From Paenibacillus amylolyticus (lineage in GTDB: Bacteria; Bacillota; Bacilli; Paenibacillales; Paenibacillaceae), in assembly GCF_001570725.1 (NCBI RefSeq), contig NZ_BCNV01000005.1, positions 124,001 through 188,000 on the forward strand: a stretch of DNA of 64,000 nt, in the 5' to 3' direction. The notes beneath the pieces are model-generated. The model was not told the origin of the DNA. It saw only the letters and a list, made by a program, of their open reading frames with translations, and made no database searches. This document shows, in pieces, positions 8,622 to 17,810 of this stretch (the first letter of the stretch is position 1; each line of letters begins with the position of its first letter). Both the position numbers and the translations under genes were made by a program.

Positions 8622-11600
8622 ATGTCGTTTTTGTACAGTAAGAAGTGGAAAAAAGGATTTAAAGTATCCGTAGTAAGCATGTTGTTATTAAGCACATTCA
8701 TCTCTTCAATTGGTTCAGAGAGAGTAAGCGCAGCTAGCGCCCCTGTTCCAGGAGGAACGGGTCTTGAACCTGTGTTATGGCTGAAAGCAGACTCGGATGC
8801 TACCACGGCAGACGGTTTATTAACAGATTGGAAAGATCAATCAGCTAACGAGGTAGGATTTGATCTGGTTATTCCTACTGGGAAGACAGCACCGAGTTAT
8901 AATCCGGGAGGAATTAACTTTAACCCCAGCGTAAAATTCAACAATCCGACAGGTGGGGGCCACTATAGCAGCTCCGTAAAGCTGGTAGGTGACAAAGCAA
9001 TTAAATTCCAATCTGGCTATGCTGTTTATAAGAATAACAACGGGGGAGCTCTTGTCGGAGCGACTACTCCTACCGGCACCAATGGCGTCATTATTATGGG
9101 TGGATACGGGAACAATTTTGCCTCAGGTAATGGCGTCGATGGCATTTATGACTATTTCAATCCGGTGGATAGAAGTAGAGCTCAGATCGTGAACTTTGAT
9201 ATTGTAAGTAATAATAATCATACAGCACGAGTAGATGGTGTTACAGCTAGCTTCAGTCGGACAGGGGTCTTTGGAGAGATTAACTTTACTCCTGTTATAG
9301 GTGCTACCAACGGCGGAAGTGCCACTTATAACTGGGGTGGTCTCGTAGCCGATGTTGCTGAGATTATTTTGTATGACAATCAGACAGCTAACGATGCTTC
9401 AAAAATTGAGTCTTATCTTGCCATTAAATATGGCATTACGCTCAACAACGGAGCAAGTCCTTATCTTTCAACTAATGAAAGTGAAGTTTGGACTGTCGAT
9501 TCCAAGTATAAGCACAATATTGCGGGAATCGGCAAAGATGAAGCACAGGGCTTGAATCAAAAACAAAGCCTAAGCATCAATGCTGGAGTGCCACAAGTCG
9601 CCGTAGGTGTTAACACGCTGGCTGCTACAAATGCAGATAATCCCGGCATTTTGACGGATCAGCAATACTTCGTATGGGCGGATAACGGTCTGCCATTGAC
9701 GTATGATCAGCCTATTAATAAACCAGGACAATATCATGCGCAAAGAGTTTGGAAAGTGCAGAATACGAATAGCCTGGGTGAAGTGGAGATTGGTATCCCG
9801 GCAGTGTCAGTTCCAGCAGGTTATCAATTACTGGTAAGTGACAGTGAAGATTTTACAGAAACATCTGGTTATGAATTGAGTCTCAAAGATGTAAATGGAG
9901 TTCCACATTATACAGCCAAGGCAGCACTGAAAGATGGAGAGTATTTCACGTTCAGTGCGTGGGCGCCAAAATTCAAAAGCGCAAATGTAAGTAATGTGTC
10001 TGTGACAGAAGATGAGGTTATTGTAACGTTCGATGAGGAGCTCGATTTTTCGAATATAGCAAGTTTAACTGGCTTCAAACTGGAGATCAACGGCCAACCA
10101 ATCACGATCGACAGTTTCGAACGAGGAGCGAACAGCAAGACATTGAAGTTGAAAACGAGTCAGATTATCCCTTCCAATGCATCAGTAATCGTGTCTTACG
10201 ATATTGAAGAAGGTAATTTAAAAGGGACTAACGGCGCCCCGGCTCAAAGCTTTAGCGAAAATGCTGTGACAAAGGTAGACAAGTCCTTGCTGCAAGCCAA
10301 AGTAACTGAAGTTACAGGCGAGGATCTAGAGGAATCCGAGTATACGCCAGGTAGCTGGATAGCACTGGATGATGCGATGAATGAAGCACAGCGAGTGTTG
10401 GATGATCCGGCAGCAACTCAAGCACAGGTAGATAAGGCACTTCAAGATCTGACTGATGCAAGAACGGGACTAACCCCTACGACATCTGCACCTGTTGTAG
10501 ATAAATCGGTTCTGCAAGCTAAAATAAATGAAATCATGGGTCAAAATTTAGAGGAATCTGAGTATACGCCCGCAAGCTGGGAAACTCTCGATGATGCGAT
10601 GAATGAAGCATTGCGAGTGTTTAATGACTCGACAGTAACTCAAGCACAGGTAGATAAGGCACTTCAAGATCTGACTGCTGCAAGAACGGGACTAACCCCT
10701 ACGACATCTGCACCTGTTGTAGATAAATCGGTTCTGCAAGCTAAAATAAATGAAATCATGGGTCAAAATTTAGAGGAATCTGAGTATACGCCCGCAAGCT
10801 GGGAAACTCTCGATGATGCGATAAATGAAGCATTGCGAGTGTTTAATGACTCGACAGTAACTCAAGCGCAGGTAGACAAGGCACTTCAAGATCTGACTAT
10901 CGCTAGGACAGGACTTACTAAAGTGAATGGTGCTGACACGTCAACGCTACAAACGTTGATTCCATCTACAGGAAGTTTGTCTCCGGCCTTTGATCCGGCT
11001 AGAGACACGTACGCAATTTCTGTGCCGAATAGCGTATATCAATTCCAGTTAACGCCAACAGCACTTGATCCACTTTCCAAGATTGAAATAGCTGTTGGAG
11101 ATGGAGAATGGAACGAGGTTACAAGTGGTAATGCAAGTGAGAATCTACCTCTACAAGTCGGTGGAAATACGATTCTTGTTAAAGTCACAGACGCCCTTGG
11201 TCATGTTACGGAGTATAAAATCAACGTGAACAGAGCATCCAGTGACAATGGTAACAATGGTGGAGGCAACACTGGCGGCGGAAATACGGGAGGTAACAGC
11301 GGAAGTACACCAGCACTTACACCAGCGCCCGTACCGACACCAACTCCGGCACCCATGGATAATTTGGAAACCACCCGGGATGGCAGTCATCAGCCGTTCG
11401 CTACGTCCAAGCCATCTGACAACAAAGAAACGTTGGTTGAAGTTGATCCAGCTAAGCTGAATGTTGCCATGTCTCAAGGTACAGGACAACAGTTCGCGAT
11501 TCATTCGCCGAATGATGGTGATATGAAGGTGGACGGTTTAACCCTCGAAACACTAAAACAATTAGTAGATCAAGGTTCCAAACTGAACATTAGCAATCCG

Positions 11601-12605
11601 CTGGCGATCTATCCGGTACCTGGCGGTAAAATGGACTTGAACGGTGTGTCCAGAAAGCTTGGTAATGCAGCGTTGAATGATATTGATGTCCATATCGATA
11701 TCGCACGTTCCTCGGATGCTTTGATTGACAGTGCCGAGACAAGAGCTGCATCCCAAGGATACGAGCTACTTGTCACACCGGTTGATCTGGATCTGACGTT
11801 TACGAAAGACGGACAGACCGTTCGATCAGAACAGCTTAACGGCTATGCACCGAAATACATCGCGCTTCCGGAAGGGATCGACCCGAACCGGATTACAACA
11901 GGCGTGATCATCAATCCGGACGGTAGCATCTTCCATGTACCAACGGTTGTTACCAAGATCGATAGTCGTTACTATGCACTCATTAATGATTTGCGTAGCA
12001 GCGGAAGTTACTCGGTTATCTGGAACCCGCAGGATTTTGAAGATGCCAGATCCCATTGGGGTAAAACCGATGTGAACAACATTGCTGCAAGATTAGATCT
12101 GCAAGGTAACGGAGATAACACATTCTCACCGAACCGTCAGGTTACCCGTTCCGAGTTTGCCGAGATTGTTGTGCTTGGACTGGGCTTAATGCGTCAGGAT
12201 GCACCACAGAATCTATTCCCTGACGTTAGCGATTCCGCATGGTTCCGTTCTGCGGTAGCCCTTGCGAATGAATTCGGTATCGTTCGCGGTTACGATAATG
12301 GCAACTTCTACGGTAATCAGGAAATCACACGTGAGCAAGGATTTGCTATGGTTGCTCGTGCCTACCGTCTGATTGAACCGGAAGCTTCAATCAGCCCGGA
12401 TCAGGTGAATGCTGAACTGGAACGTTACAGTGATGCAGCCAATGTATCGAATTGGGCAAAAGAAGACGTAGCCCAGTTGATTGCAGCTGGAATCATCCAA
12501 GGTAACGGGCCGGAGGTTCTGAGTCCGAAGACAACGATGACCCGTGCTGAGGTCACCGCATTGATTGCAAGAATGTTGAAAGTAACAAACCTGATTGATC
12601 AATAA
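8622..12605 (+). CDS. Secreted SLH-anchored surface protein with three FIVAR repeats
   Basis: 1,327 residues. A signal peptide (residues about 1-38, ending SAASA) is followed by a beta-sandwich region starting GLEPVLWLKADSDATT, of the concanavalin-like kind seen in extracellular proteins. Then come an Ig/SbsA-like segment (SANVSNVSVTEDEVIVTF, near 450), three FIVAR repeats of 74 residues, a cadherin-like beta-sandwich (STGSLSPAFDPARDTYAISV), a Gly/Asn- and Pro/Thr-rich linker, a long unassigned region, and three C-terminal SLH domains (about 1130-1327). The SLH domains would attach it to pyruvylated secondary cell-wall polymer. The start has a good GGAGG 6 nt upstream. It is single-gene, with a terminator behind. 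The ligand is unknown; adhesion or glycan binding is a guess. Confidence 0.9.
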   Translation: MSFLYSKKWKKGFKVSVVSMLLLSTFISSIGSERVSAASAPVPGGTGLEPVLWLKADSDATTADGLLTDWKDQSANEVGFDLVIPTGKTAPSYNPGGINFNPSVKFNNPTGGGHYSSSVKLVGDKAIKFQSGYAVYKNNNGGALVGATTPTGTNGVIIMGGYGNNFASGNGVDGIYDYFNPVDRSRAQIVNFDIVSNNNHTARVDGVTASFSRTGVFGEINFTPVIGATNGGSATYNWGGLVADVAEIILYDNQTANDASKIESYLAIKYGITLNNGASPYLSTNESEVWTVDSKYKHNIAGIGKDEAQGLNQKQSLSINAGVPQVAVGVNTLAATNADNPGILTDQQYFVWADNGLPLTYDQPINKPGQYHAQRVWKVQNTNSLGEVEIGIPAVSVPAGYQLLVSDSEDFTETSGYELSLKDVNGVPHYTAKAALKDGEYFTFSAWAPKFKSANVSNVSVTEDEVIVTFDEELDFSNIASLTGFKLEINGQPITIDSFERGANSKTLKLKTSQIIPSNASVIVSYDIEEGNLKGTNGAPAQSFSENAVTKVDKSLLQAKVTEVTGEDLEESEYTPGSWIALDDAMNEAQRVLDDPAATQAQVDKALQDLTDARTGLTPTTSAPVVDKSVLQAKINEIMGQNLEESEYTPASWETLDDAMNEALRVFNDSTVTQAQVDKALQDLTAARTGLTPTTSAPVVDKSVLQAKINEIMGQNLEESEYTPASWETLDDAINEALRVFNDSTVTQAQVDKALQDLTIARTGLTKVNGADTSTLQTLIPSTGSLSPAFDPARDTYAISVPNSVYQFQLTPTALDPLSKIEIAVGDGEWNEVTSGNASENLPLQVGGNTILVKVTDALGHVTEYKINVNRASSDNGNNGGGNTGGGNTGGNSGSTPALTPAPVPTPTPAPMDNLETTRDGSHQPFATSKPSDNKETLVEVDPAKLNVAMSQGTGQQFAIHSPNDGDMKVDGLTLETLKQLVDQGSKLNISNPLAIYPVPGGKMDLNGVSRKLGNAALNDIDVHIDIARSSDALIDSAETRAASQGYELLVTPVDLDLTFTKDGQTVRSEQLNGYAPKYIALPEGIDPNRITTGVIINPDGSIFHVPTVVTKIDSRYYALINDLRSSGSYSVIWNPQDFEDARSHWGKTDVNNIAARLDLQGNGDNTFSPNRQVTRSEFAEIVVLGLGLMRQDAPQNLFPDVSDSAWFRSAVALANEFGIVRGYDNGNFYGNQEITREQGFAMVARAYRLIEPEASISPDQVNAELERYSDAANVSNWAKEDVAQLIAAGIIQGNGPEVLSPKTTMTRAEVTALIARMLKVTNLIDQ
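10275..10919 (+). repeat. Three tandem 222-bp FIVAR units
   Basis: Units start at 10275, 10497 and 10719, an exact 222-bp period (74 codons). The second and third are almost identical at the DNA level and both differ clearly from the first. This points to a recent in-frame duplication of unit 2. Confidence 0.93.
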
Positions 12606-12620
12606 ACACAATCTAAAACG

Positions 12621-12660
12621 AAAAGCCTTTGCTGACATTGGGGGTCGGCAAAGGCTTTTT
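12621..12660 (+). terminator. Terminator of the SLH protein gene
   Basis: AAAAGCCTTTGC and GCAAAGGCTTTTT form a long stem ending in a T-run. Confidence 0.9.
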
Positions 12661-12714
12661 CATATTTCATTTTAAATATAAAGGGAATTTCATGATTTTC
12701 TGCTCCCAAATGAA

Positions 12715-13329
12715 TTACCTACGAAGACCATCACATAGGATCGACACAACGCGTTCCGGGAAAATTCCTCGATCCCCGGTGGCCTGAAGCACACCGATTA
12801 GCATGATTTTAATATCCTCAATGCTTGCATCTGCTCGGACGAAGCCATATTGCTGTGCTCGCTCAAGTAGTAGGGTAATGCCACGCCAGAACTCATTCGC
12901 TATCTCTGAGCGGCCAGTATCTATAGTCAGACTGCTAACCAGAGCATCGGTAATCGCCTTGTTGGCAATCCCCTCGCTTATGATCTTGGTGAAATATTGA
13001 AAAAATGCTTCGCCCGGATCGTCGTGATGAAGCAATTGATCGGCCTCTTCCATCAGCCGCATCTTGTGGCTGGCAATGACGGCCCCGAACAGATCTTCCT
13101 TCGTTGGAAAATGGCGATAGACCGTGCCTATACCGACACCGGCACGCTTTGCAATCTCATCCATTGAGACAGCAATGCCCTCCGTTTTGAAAATTTCATG
13201 CGCGACACGGAGCAACTTATCCCGATTTTTCTTGGCATCTGCACGCAGTGTCTTCTCTGGAACCTGAGTGACGATGGATTCAGTATTCGTAACCTGACCG
13301 TCAGGAGTAGGATTAGTATTTTTAGACAT
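12715..13329 (-). CDS. TetR/AcrR family transcriptional repressor
   Basis: 204 residues. The N-terminal helix-turn-helix is clear (EGIAVSMDEIAKRAGVGIGTVYRHFPTKEDLFGAVI, split by a normal recognition helix; residues about 50-85), preceded by a 30-residue polar tail. The rest is a helical ligand-binding region of normal TetR size. It is divergent from the isochorismatase-fold gene at 13496, and two matching inverted repeats lie in the shared gap. It probably represses that gene and itself, and responds to a small molecule that cannot be predicted. Confidence 0.92.
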   Translation of the reverse strand: MSKNTNPTPDGQVTNTESIVTQVPEKTLRADAKKNRDKLLRVAHEIFKTEGIAVSMDEIAKRAGVGIGTVYRHFPTKEDLFGAVIASHKMRLMEEADQLLHHDDPGEAFFQYFTKIISEGIANKAITDALVSSLTIDTGRSEIANEFWRGITLLLERAQQYGFVRADASIEDIKIMLIGVLQATGDRGIFPERVVSILCDGLRR

Positions 13330-13374
13330 TATGGGATCACACCTCTTTCATAAATATACCCCACTGTTGATTTG

Positions 13375-13429
13375 TTGACAAACGGAGGGTGGCCTCCGTA
13401 TAATCTTAAACGGAACCTATCCTCCGTTT
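13375..13429 (+). promoter_or_regulatory. Strong sigma-A promoter with two TetR-type operators
   Basis: TTGACA (13375-13380), an 18-nt spacer and TATAAT (13399-13404) form a consensus promoter for the gene at 13496. Operator 1, an ACGGAGG/CCTCCGT inverted repeat (13382-13399), fills the spacer. Operator 2 (13410-13427, ACGGA...CCTCCGT) covers the likely start of transcription. Both are 18 bp with the same outer bases, 28 bp apart. Binding would block RNA polymerase directly. Confidence 0.8.
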
Positions 13430-13495
13430 ATTGCGGGGGAATAATATACGATCTATTCTGAATTTCTCAACTCAATTCCAAAGGAGAAGGATAAC

Positions 13496-14089
13496 ATGCC
13501 ACAATCAATGAGCAAAAGTGCGTTGCTGATCATGGATATGCAAAAGAGTGTCGTGTCCCAGTTTGTTAAAAACAGAGAGGACCTGCTACCATTTCAAAAA
13601 GCGATTGAGACTGCACGTCGTCATGCGATTCCTGTGATCTACGTAAGAGTAGCGTTCCGTCAGGGTTATCCAGAGATTAGTTCACGTAACAAAATGTTCG
13701 GCGGAATTCCTGGTCGGGCTGGAGCTGGAGCAGATGCGGTGGCAGCCATGGAAGCTGCGGTGCAGATTGATGAATCTGTGCAACCCCAGCCGGACGAGCC
13801 TATTGTGACCAAAGTTCGGGTTAGCGCATTCGCCGGAAGTGATCTGGAGGTCATTCTTCGCTCTCACCAGATAGACACACTCATTCTTAGTGGTATAGCG
13901 ACAAGCGGTGTTGTTCTGTCGACTTTGAGAGAGGCGGCGGATAAAGACTATGCGCTCACCGTACTCTCGGATGCCTGCATCGATGCCGATCCTGAGGTTC
14001 ATCGTGTGCTTACGGAAAAAGTATTCCCTCTTCAAGCAGAGGTCAGATCTGTGGAGGACTGGGCAGACTCATTATCCGGTACAAATTAG
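13496..14089 (+). CDS. Isochorismatase-fold hydrolase lacking the catalytic cysteine
   Basis: 197 residues with the isochorismatase/nicotinamidase fold. The conserved Asp (ALLIMDMQ, Asp14) and Lys (VTKVRVSAF, about residue 104) of the triad are present. The site where cysteine hydrolases have Cys reads GIATSGVVLST, so Cys is replaced by Val. True isochorismatases also lack the Cys, so the protein may be active on a vinyl ether or act otherwise; amidase activity is unlikely. AAGGAGAAGG precedes the start. It is controlled by the divergent TetR gene through two operators. The substrate is unknown. Confidence 0.88.
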   Translation: MPQSMSKSALLIMDMQKSVVSQFVKNREDLLPFQKAIETARRHAIPVIYVRVAFRQGYPEISSRNKMFGGIPGRAGAGADAVAAMEAAVQIDESVQPQPDEPIVTKVRVSAFAGSDLEVILRSHQIDTLILSGIATSGVVLSTLREAADKDYALTVLSDACIDADPEVHRVLTEKVFPLQAEVRSVEDWADSLSGTN

Positions 14090-14191
14090 TTCATCTTAAC
14101 GTGTCGTAATACTTTCGCCCTGTTGGCATATCATGGAATCTGAGATGATGGGTTCACCAGAGGTTCGGGTGACAAACTTCGAACCGCTGGC

Positions 14192-14256
14192 CTTCAGGCT
14201 ATTGCGATCCTTCCTTCTACATCATTGGAGATCATAGGGTCGCAGCTCTCCTGAAG
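14192..14256 (+). terminator. Nested stem-loop between the hydrolase and TerD-like genes
   Basis: The outer arms CTTCAGG / CCTGAAG and inner arms GCGATCC / GGGTCGC are nested, followed by ATTTTATTTC. A second small hairpin, GGTTCG / CGAACC, lies just upstream (14163-14186). It may be a weak terminator of the hydrolase gene or a structured leader of the next gene. Confidence 0.35.
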
Positions 14257-14333
14257 ATTTTATTTCAGAGAGGAGGCGTCCAGGCTATCACATTCCTTCC
14301 TTCTAAAGCCATCTACCAAATGTTAATAGGGAT

Positions 14334-16466
14334 GTGGCTTTCCTGGACTCTTTTATCATGAACAATACGATCTATTTGCGCAGAGCGAACAAACTCATTA
14401 TCGAATCAAACGAAGGGAAACAACAGTTGCCGAAGACACATCTGGCGACTGCCCTCAAAAATATTGAAGTACTCGGATACACCTTCTCGGATGAGTTAAT
14501 GCAGGCGATGCGGCAGCTGTCCAAGGAGCAATTTGAAGCGGTATATATTCAACTTGTGGCTGATCTGAGAGTCATGGTTGGCGCACATGTGAAGTACACT
14601 CCGATGTATGCAGGATTCCCAATGCAGGTGATGCAAGCGGATGAAGCGGAGTTATACCTTAATGCAATTATTCATTATCTGACCAACCTGACTGTGGTCT
14701 ATCCGGATCAACAATCTGTGGAAAGAATGCCTTTGCTGGAGAAGACGGACTTGAAAGTCATTGGTTTGGGAAACAAACAAGCATTCCAGACGCTGATCCG
14801 CCAGATCATTGAAGCTAAGGGTTCCATCTCGGAAACAGACAAGTCAGATATCGATACGGTATTGGAACATGCTGACCCAGAAGAAGTGAATGCGGTTCTA
14901 CCTGCCGAGATTCCGTTCAAAGAAAATGTGGGCTTCGTGGTCGCCTCGCTGTTGAAGCATGAAAAGGCGAACATCGACCGGATCGGTCCGTATTTCAAAA
15001 CGGCAAGTGATGTCCTCCGTCTGGCTGTTGCCTGGTCCAATGGAGATGTCAGCCTCGCTGCGGCTTCTCCCTTCCGCAAATTCAAACGGCGTGAGAGACG
15101 CCTGCTACTCGGATTGCTCGAGCAATGCGGTTCAATAACGGAGGATATGCTACGTTATAAGGATCGCTGGATTCGCCTTGGCGAAATTCTTCATCCTTCG
15201 GAATATAAGCTTCGGTATCCGCGCTGCGAAGAAGCCTTTGATATTTTGCGTAATAATAAGCCTTATTCGACCTTCAACGGAAGTGTGGAGCTTGCCTTCC
15301 AATATCGGAATGTCTGGAGTCTGATTGATCTGTTGTCACAGCGTCCAGGTGAGTTCGCGAGAAGACTGGATCACTTGCTGCGGACGACCGAAGATGAAGC
15401 GTATGTACTGCTGGCATTTGGTGAAGTATTGAAGCAAGTCTCTACCCCGGTGTTATTGCAGGTGAGACAGCACTTTGCGCAGCGTAATGAACCGCAGGAT
15501 CTACGTGTCTTTTTCCCGAAAGGCAATGTAGCCAAAGCTTTTGCCGTTCCGAATGAGCTACCAGAGATCGATGAAGCCACGTGTCAGGATGTTGTGCAAT
15601 TGTGCGAGCAGGCACTGGTAGAGCGCTTCGCTGCCCTTGCCCCGCTTGGGAAGACCTATGTCGACCCGCAGCTTCATAATTATCTGGTGCCCTTTTCCCA
15701 GAGATCGGCGAGCAAGGCTCTCCATACCATCGTTCGAGGAAGCCGTGTGCCAATGGCAGAGGGAGATACGATTCGTTTCTTCAACTGGTGGAAAGAGGGG
15801 GACGTGGATGGCAAGTCTACAGGGCGCGTGGACATTGACTTGTCTGCAGTGATGTACGATAAGGACTGGAACTATGTGGAGCATATTTCCTATACGAATC
15901 TGCGATCCTCCAACTATAAGGCTGTCCATAGCGGAGATATCGTGACTGCACCTAACGGAGCAAGTGAGTTCATTGATCTGCATATTCCATCCATCGTGGC
16001 TTATGGTGGACGATATGTGGTGGCGACGTTACTTTCGTTTACCAGTCATCCGTACTGTGATCTGCCCGAATGTTTTGTGGGCTGGATGATGCGTAAGAAA
16101 CCGGGATCTGGCGAGATTTTCGAACCGTCGACTGTAGCGAACAAAATCGATATTACCGCGGATACGCAGATTGCGATCCCTGTCATTATGGATCTGGTTG
16201 AGCGCACTGTCATCTGGACAGACCTGGCGCTGACAAGTCATCCGGATTACTACAATAATGCGGAGGGCAATCAAAAAGGTATGGTCCTGATGGGTAAAGC
16301 ACTAACGACTTTACGCAAACCCGATCTGCATGACTTGTTTATGCTCCATGCCAAAGCTAGAGGAGAACTGGTGGATACAATGGATCAGGCAGATACGATC
16401 TATTCGGTGGATCAAGGTGTTACGCCGTATGATATCGAGCAGATTATGGCGGAGTATCTGGTTTGA
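14334..16466 (+). CDS. Large cytoplasmic protein with a C-terminal TerD-like domain
   Basis: 710 residues, no signal peptide or membrane segment. Residues about 480-690 resemble the TerD fold of tellurite/stress-resistance proteins (VDIDLSAVMYDKDWNYVEHISYTN, continuing to VHSGDIV, GASEFIDLHI and YVVATLLSF). The N-terminal 450 residues are helical and unassigned, with an HxxxR-rich, repeat-like middle. The overall layout recalls the MXAN_6230/SCO0854-type proteins, but this is from memory. Translation may begin at GTG 14334 (AGGGA just upstream) or at ATG 14358, which has no clear ribosome site. The function is unknown; a stress or Ca2+-binding role by analogy with TerD is speculative. Confidence 0.75.
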   Translation: MAFLDSFIMNNTIYLRRANKLIIESNEGKQQLPKTHLATALKNIEVLGYTFSDELMQAMRQLSKEQFEAVYIQLVADLRVMVGAHVKYTPMYAGFPMQVMQADEAELYLNAIIHYLTNLTVVYPDQQSVERMPLLEKTDLKVIGLGNKQAFQTLIRQIIEAKGSISETDKSDIDTVLEHADPEEVNAVLPAEIPFKENVGFVVASLLKHEKANIDRIGPYFKTASDVLRLAVAWSNGDVSLAAASPFRKFKRRERRLLLGLLEQCGSITEDMLRYKDRWIRLGEILHPSEYKLRYPRCEEAFDILRNNKPYSTFNGSVELAFQYRNVWSLIDLLSQRPGEFARRLDHLLRTTEDEAYVLLAFGEVLKQVSTPVLLQVRQHFAQRNEPQDLRVFFPKGNVAKAFAVPNELPEIDEATCQDVVQLCEQALVERFAALAPLGKTYVDPQLHNYLVPFSQRSASKALHTIVRGSRVPMAEGDTIRFFNWWKEGDVDGKSTGRVDIDLSAVMYDKDWNYVEHISYTNLRSSNYKAVHSGDIVTAPNGASEFIDLHIPSIVAYGGRYVVATLLSFTSHPYCDLPECFVGWMMRKKPGSGEIFEPSTVANKIDITADTQIAIPVIMDLVERTVIWTDLALTSHPDYYNNAEGNQKGMVLMGKALTTLRKPDLHDLFMLHAKARGELVDTMDQADTIYSVDQGVTPYDIEQIMAEYLV

Positions 16467-16513
16467 CCTGTTTGGCTTAAATGCTAGCGAGATGTAAGTA
16501 TCAAGGTTAGAGA

Positions 16514-16538
16514 AGAGCAGCGGAATGCTGCTCTTTTT
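16514..16538 (+). terminator. Terminator of the TerD-like gene
   Basis: AGAGCAGC / GCTGCTCT stem with a 5-nt loop, followed by TTTTT. Confidence 0.85.
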
Positions 16539-16562
16539 GAGATTAATTTGTTGTTAACGGGG

Positions 16563-17294
16563 TCAGCCTTTTGGTTTCTTCTGCACATATTTCTTGTAAT
16601 TCGTAACAGAAGGTATTTTTCGGCTTTGAGATATGAGTTCTCTATCGCTAATGATCCAAGTATGGTTGGATGAGTTTCGCCTGCGAATGGCAACAAAATT
16701 ATTTTTTCCAGCAGAATATACGCGATAACCCTTTCGTTTACTTCTAATGCAAAATAGATCGTCCTCACCGACGCTTTGATTCGGGAACGGGACTTGGTTT
16801 ACTACCTTGCGTTTAAAAACAAGCGTTGCGCCAGGGATTAGGGTCACCGGTCGATGTTCATCATGAGGAGAACGAAGGATAAACGTCTTAGATCCGCGCA
16901 AATACATGTAATGAGCCTTCTTGCCAATGACATCGGCATTGGTTCTTTGGAAGGTCTGCATACTTTCCTTCAAATAGTAAGGTGCGTAATAATCATCATC
17001 GTCAAACTTGGCAATATAGTTGTATTTCGTCTTCTTGATAGCATAATTTAGACAGGCACCGAGGGAAGTGCGTTCTGGAAGACGATAGACGTGTACGTTT
17101 GAAAGTTTTTTGGCTAGACTTAGATATGGAGTAAGGGGAATGTTATTGTTATTGACAATAATGATAAGTTCTTTCCTGGCGTGGATCTGTCGACTGTAGT
17201 TATTGAACAAGTTTTTTATATAGCTTTGACGTTTCGTACAGGCAATAACAGAAACCCCCTGCTTTTGGATAGCGCCACGTGGCTTAGCTCCCAT
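16563..17294 (-). CDS. Family 2 (GT-A) glycosyltransferase
   Basis: 243 residues. The N-terminal nucleotide-binding strand (GVSVIACTKR) is followed by an unusually rich metal-binding motif (YIAKFDDDDYYAPYYL, about residues 94-109), the GT-A DXD equivalent. VGEDDLF near residue 175 supplies the likely catalytic acidic pair. There is no membrane segment, so it acts in the cytoplasm, probably on a cell-surface or spore glycan. It is very Lys/Arg-rich at the C-terminus. GGGGTG lies about 9 nt before the ATG. It is convergent with the TerD-like gene and isolated. The acceptor is unknown. Confidence 0.88.
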   Translation of the reverse strand: MGAKPRGAIQKQGVSVIACTKRQSYIKNLFNNYSRQIHARKELIIIVNNNNIPLTPYLSLAKKLSNVHVYRLPERTSLGACLNYAIKKTKYNYIAKFDDDDYYAPYYLKESMQTFQRTNADVIGKKAHYMYLRGSKTFILRSPHDEHRPVTLIPGATLVFKRKVVNQVPFPNQSVGEDDLFCIRSKRKGYRVYSAGKNNFVAIRRRNSSNHTWIISDRELISQSRKIPSVTNYKKYVQKKPKG

Positions 17295-17768
17295 TTCAAT
17301 TACACCCCTTGTCCGTTAATATCAAAACTAGTTCTCTATAAAATATGTAAACGGAAAATAAGAGGAACGGCATATCTCCAAAATGAAGAATTGGCACAAA
17401 AACTTTTCAATGTACCCGTATGCGGGTACGATAACGACGCATCTAAACGAACATTGGAGAGTGCAGGAATGGGAATGAAAACCAGACTTCTTCATGTTGA
17501 AGTAAATTTTGTTTTTAGATTTTGCTATCGGATATACGAGCCGTTTTTCATTGCAAGTATATGTAATATAATGGTATTATTTTATTGGAATTGTAAGAAT
17601 ACTTGTATTTAGAAGAGTGATTTAAGAAGGGGGTGGCGAGATCAGGTTTACATGATGTGATGACTCTATTCTATACGCACACAGACATAACATTTCAGTG
17701 ACTATGGACATGCCCGCATAGCAGACATATCGATATGAGACGGAAGTGTCAGTTGTTATATATCATTA
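17295..17768. other. AT-rich intergenic region without a supported gene
   Basis: About 470 bp. A plus-strand frame stays open to 17612 and reads plausibly over a stretch (EELAQKLFNVPVCGYDNDAS), but it has no start with a ribosome site, most of its front overlaps the glycosyltransferase gene, and its end is hydrophobic noise. A hairpin GTACCCG / CGGGTAC sits at 17412-17429. I cannot assign a role; it may hold the remains of a gene. Confidence 0.4.
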
Positions 17769-17782
17769 TGTAAGCGCTTTAT
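17769..17782 (+). promoter_or_regulatory. cre (CcpA) site before the rhamnogalacturonan lyase
   Basis: TGTAAGCGCTTTAT matches the cre consensus at 13 of 14 positions and lies 29 nt before the lyase start. This predicts carbon catabolite repression of the lyase. Confidence 0.7.
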
Positions 17783-17810
17783 TAAATGAGTTCCAAGGAG
17801 GGATTTACTC

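Noticed and set aside
10275-10919. Regular repeats that could suggest a CRISPR-like array
   Set aside because: The period is 222 bp, in frame, and encodes FIVAR domains; there are no spacers.
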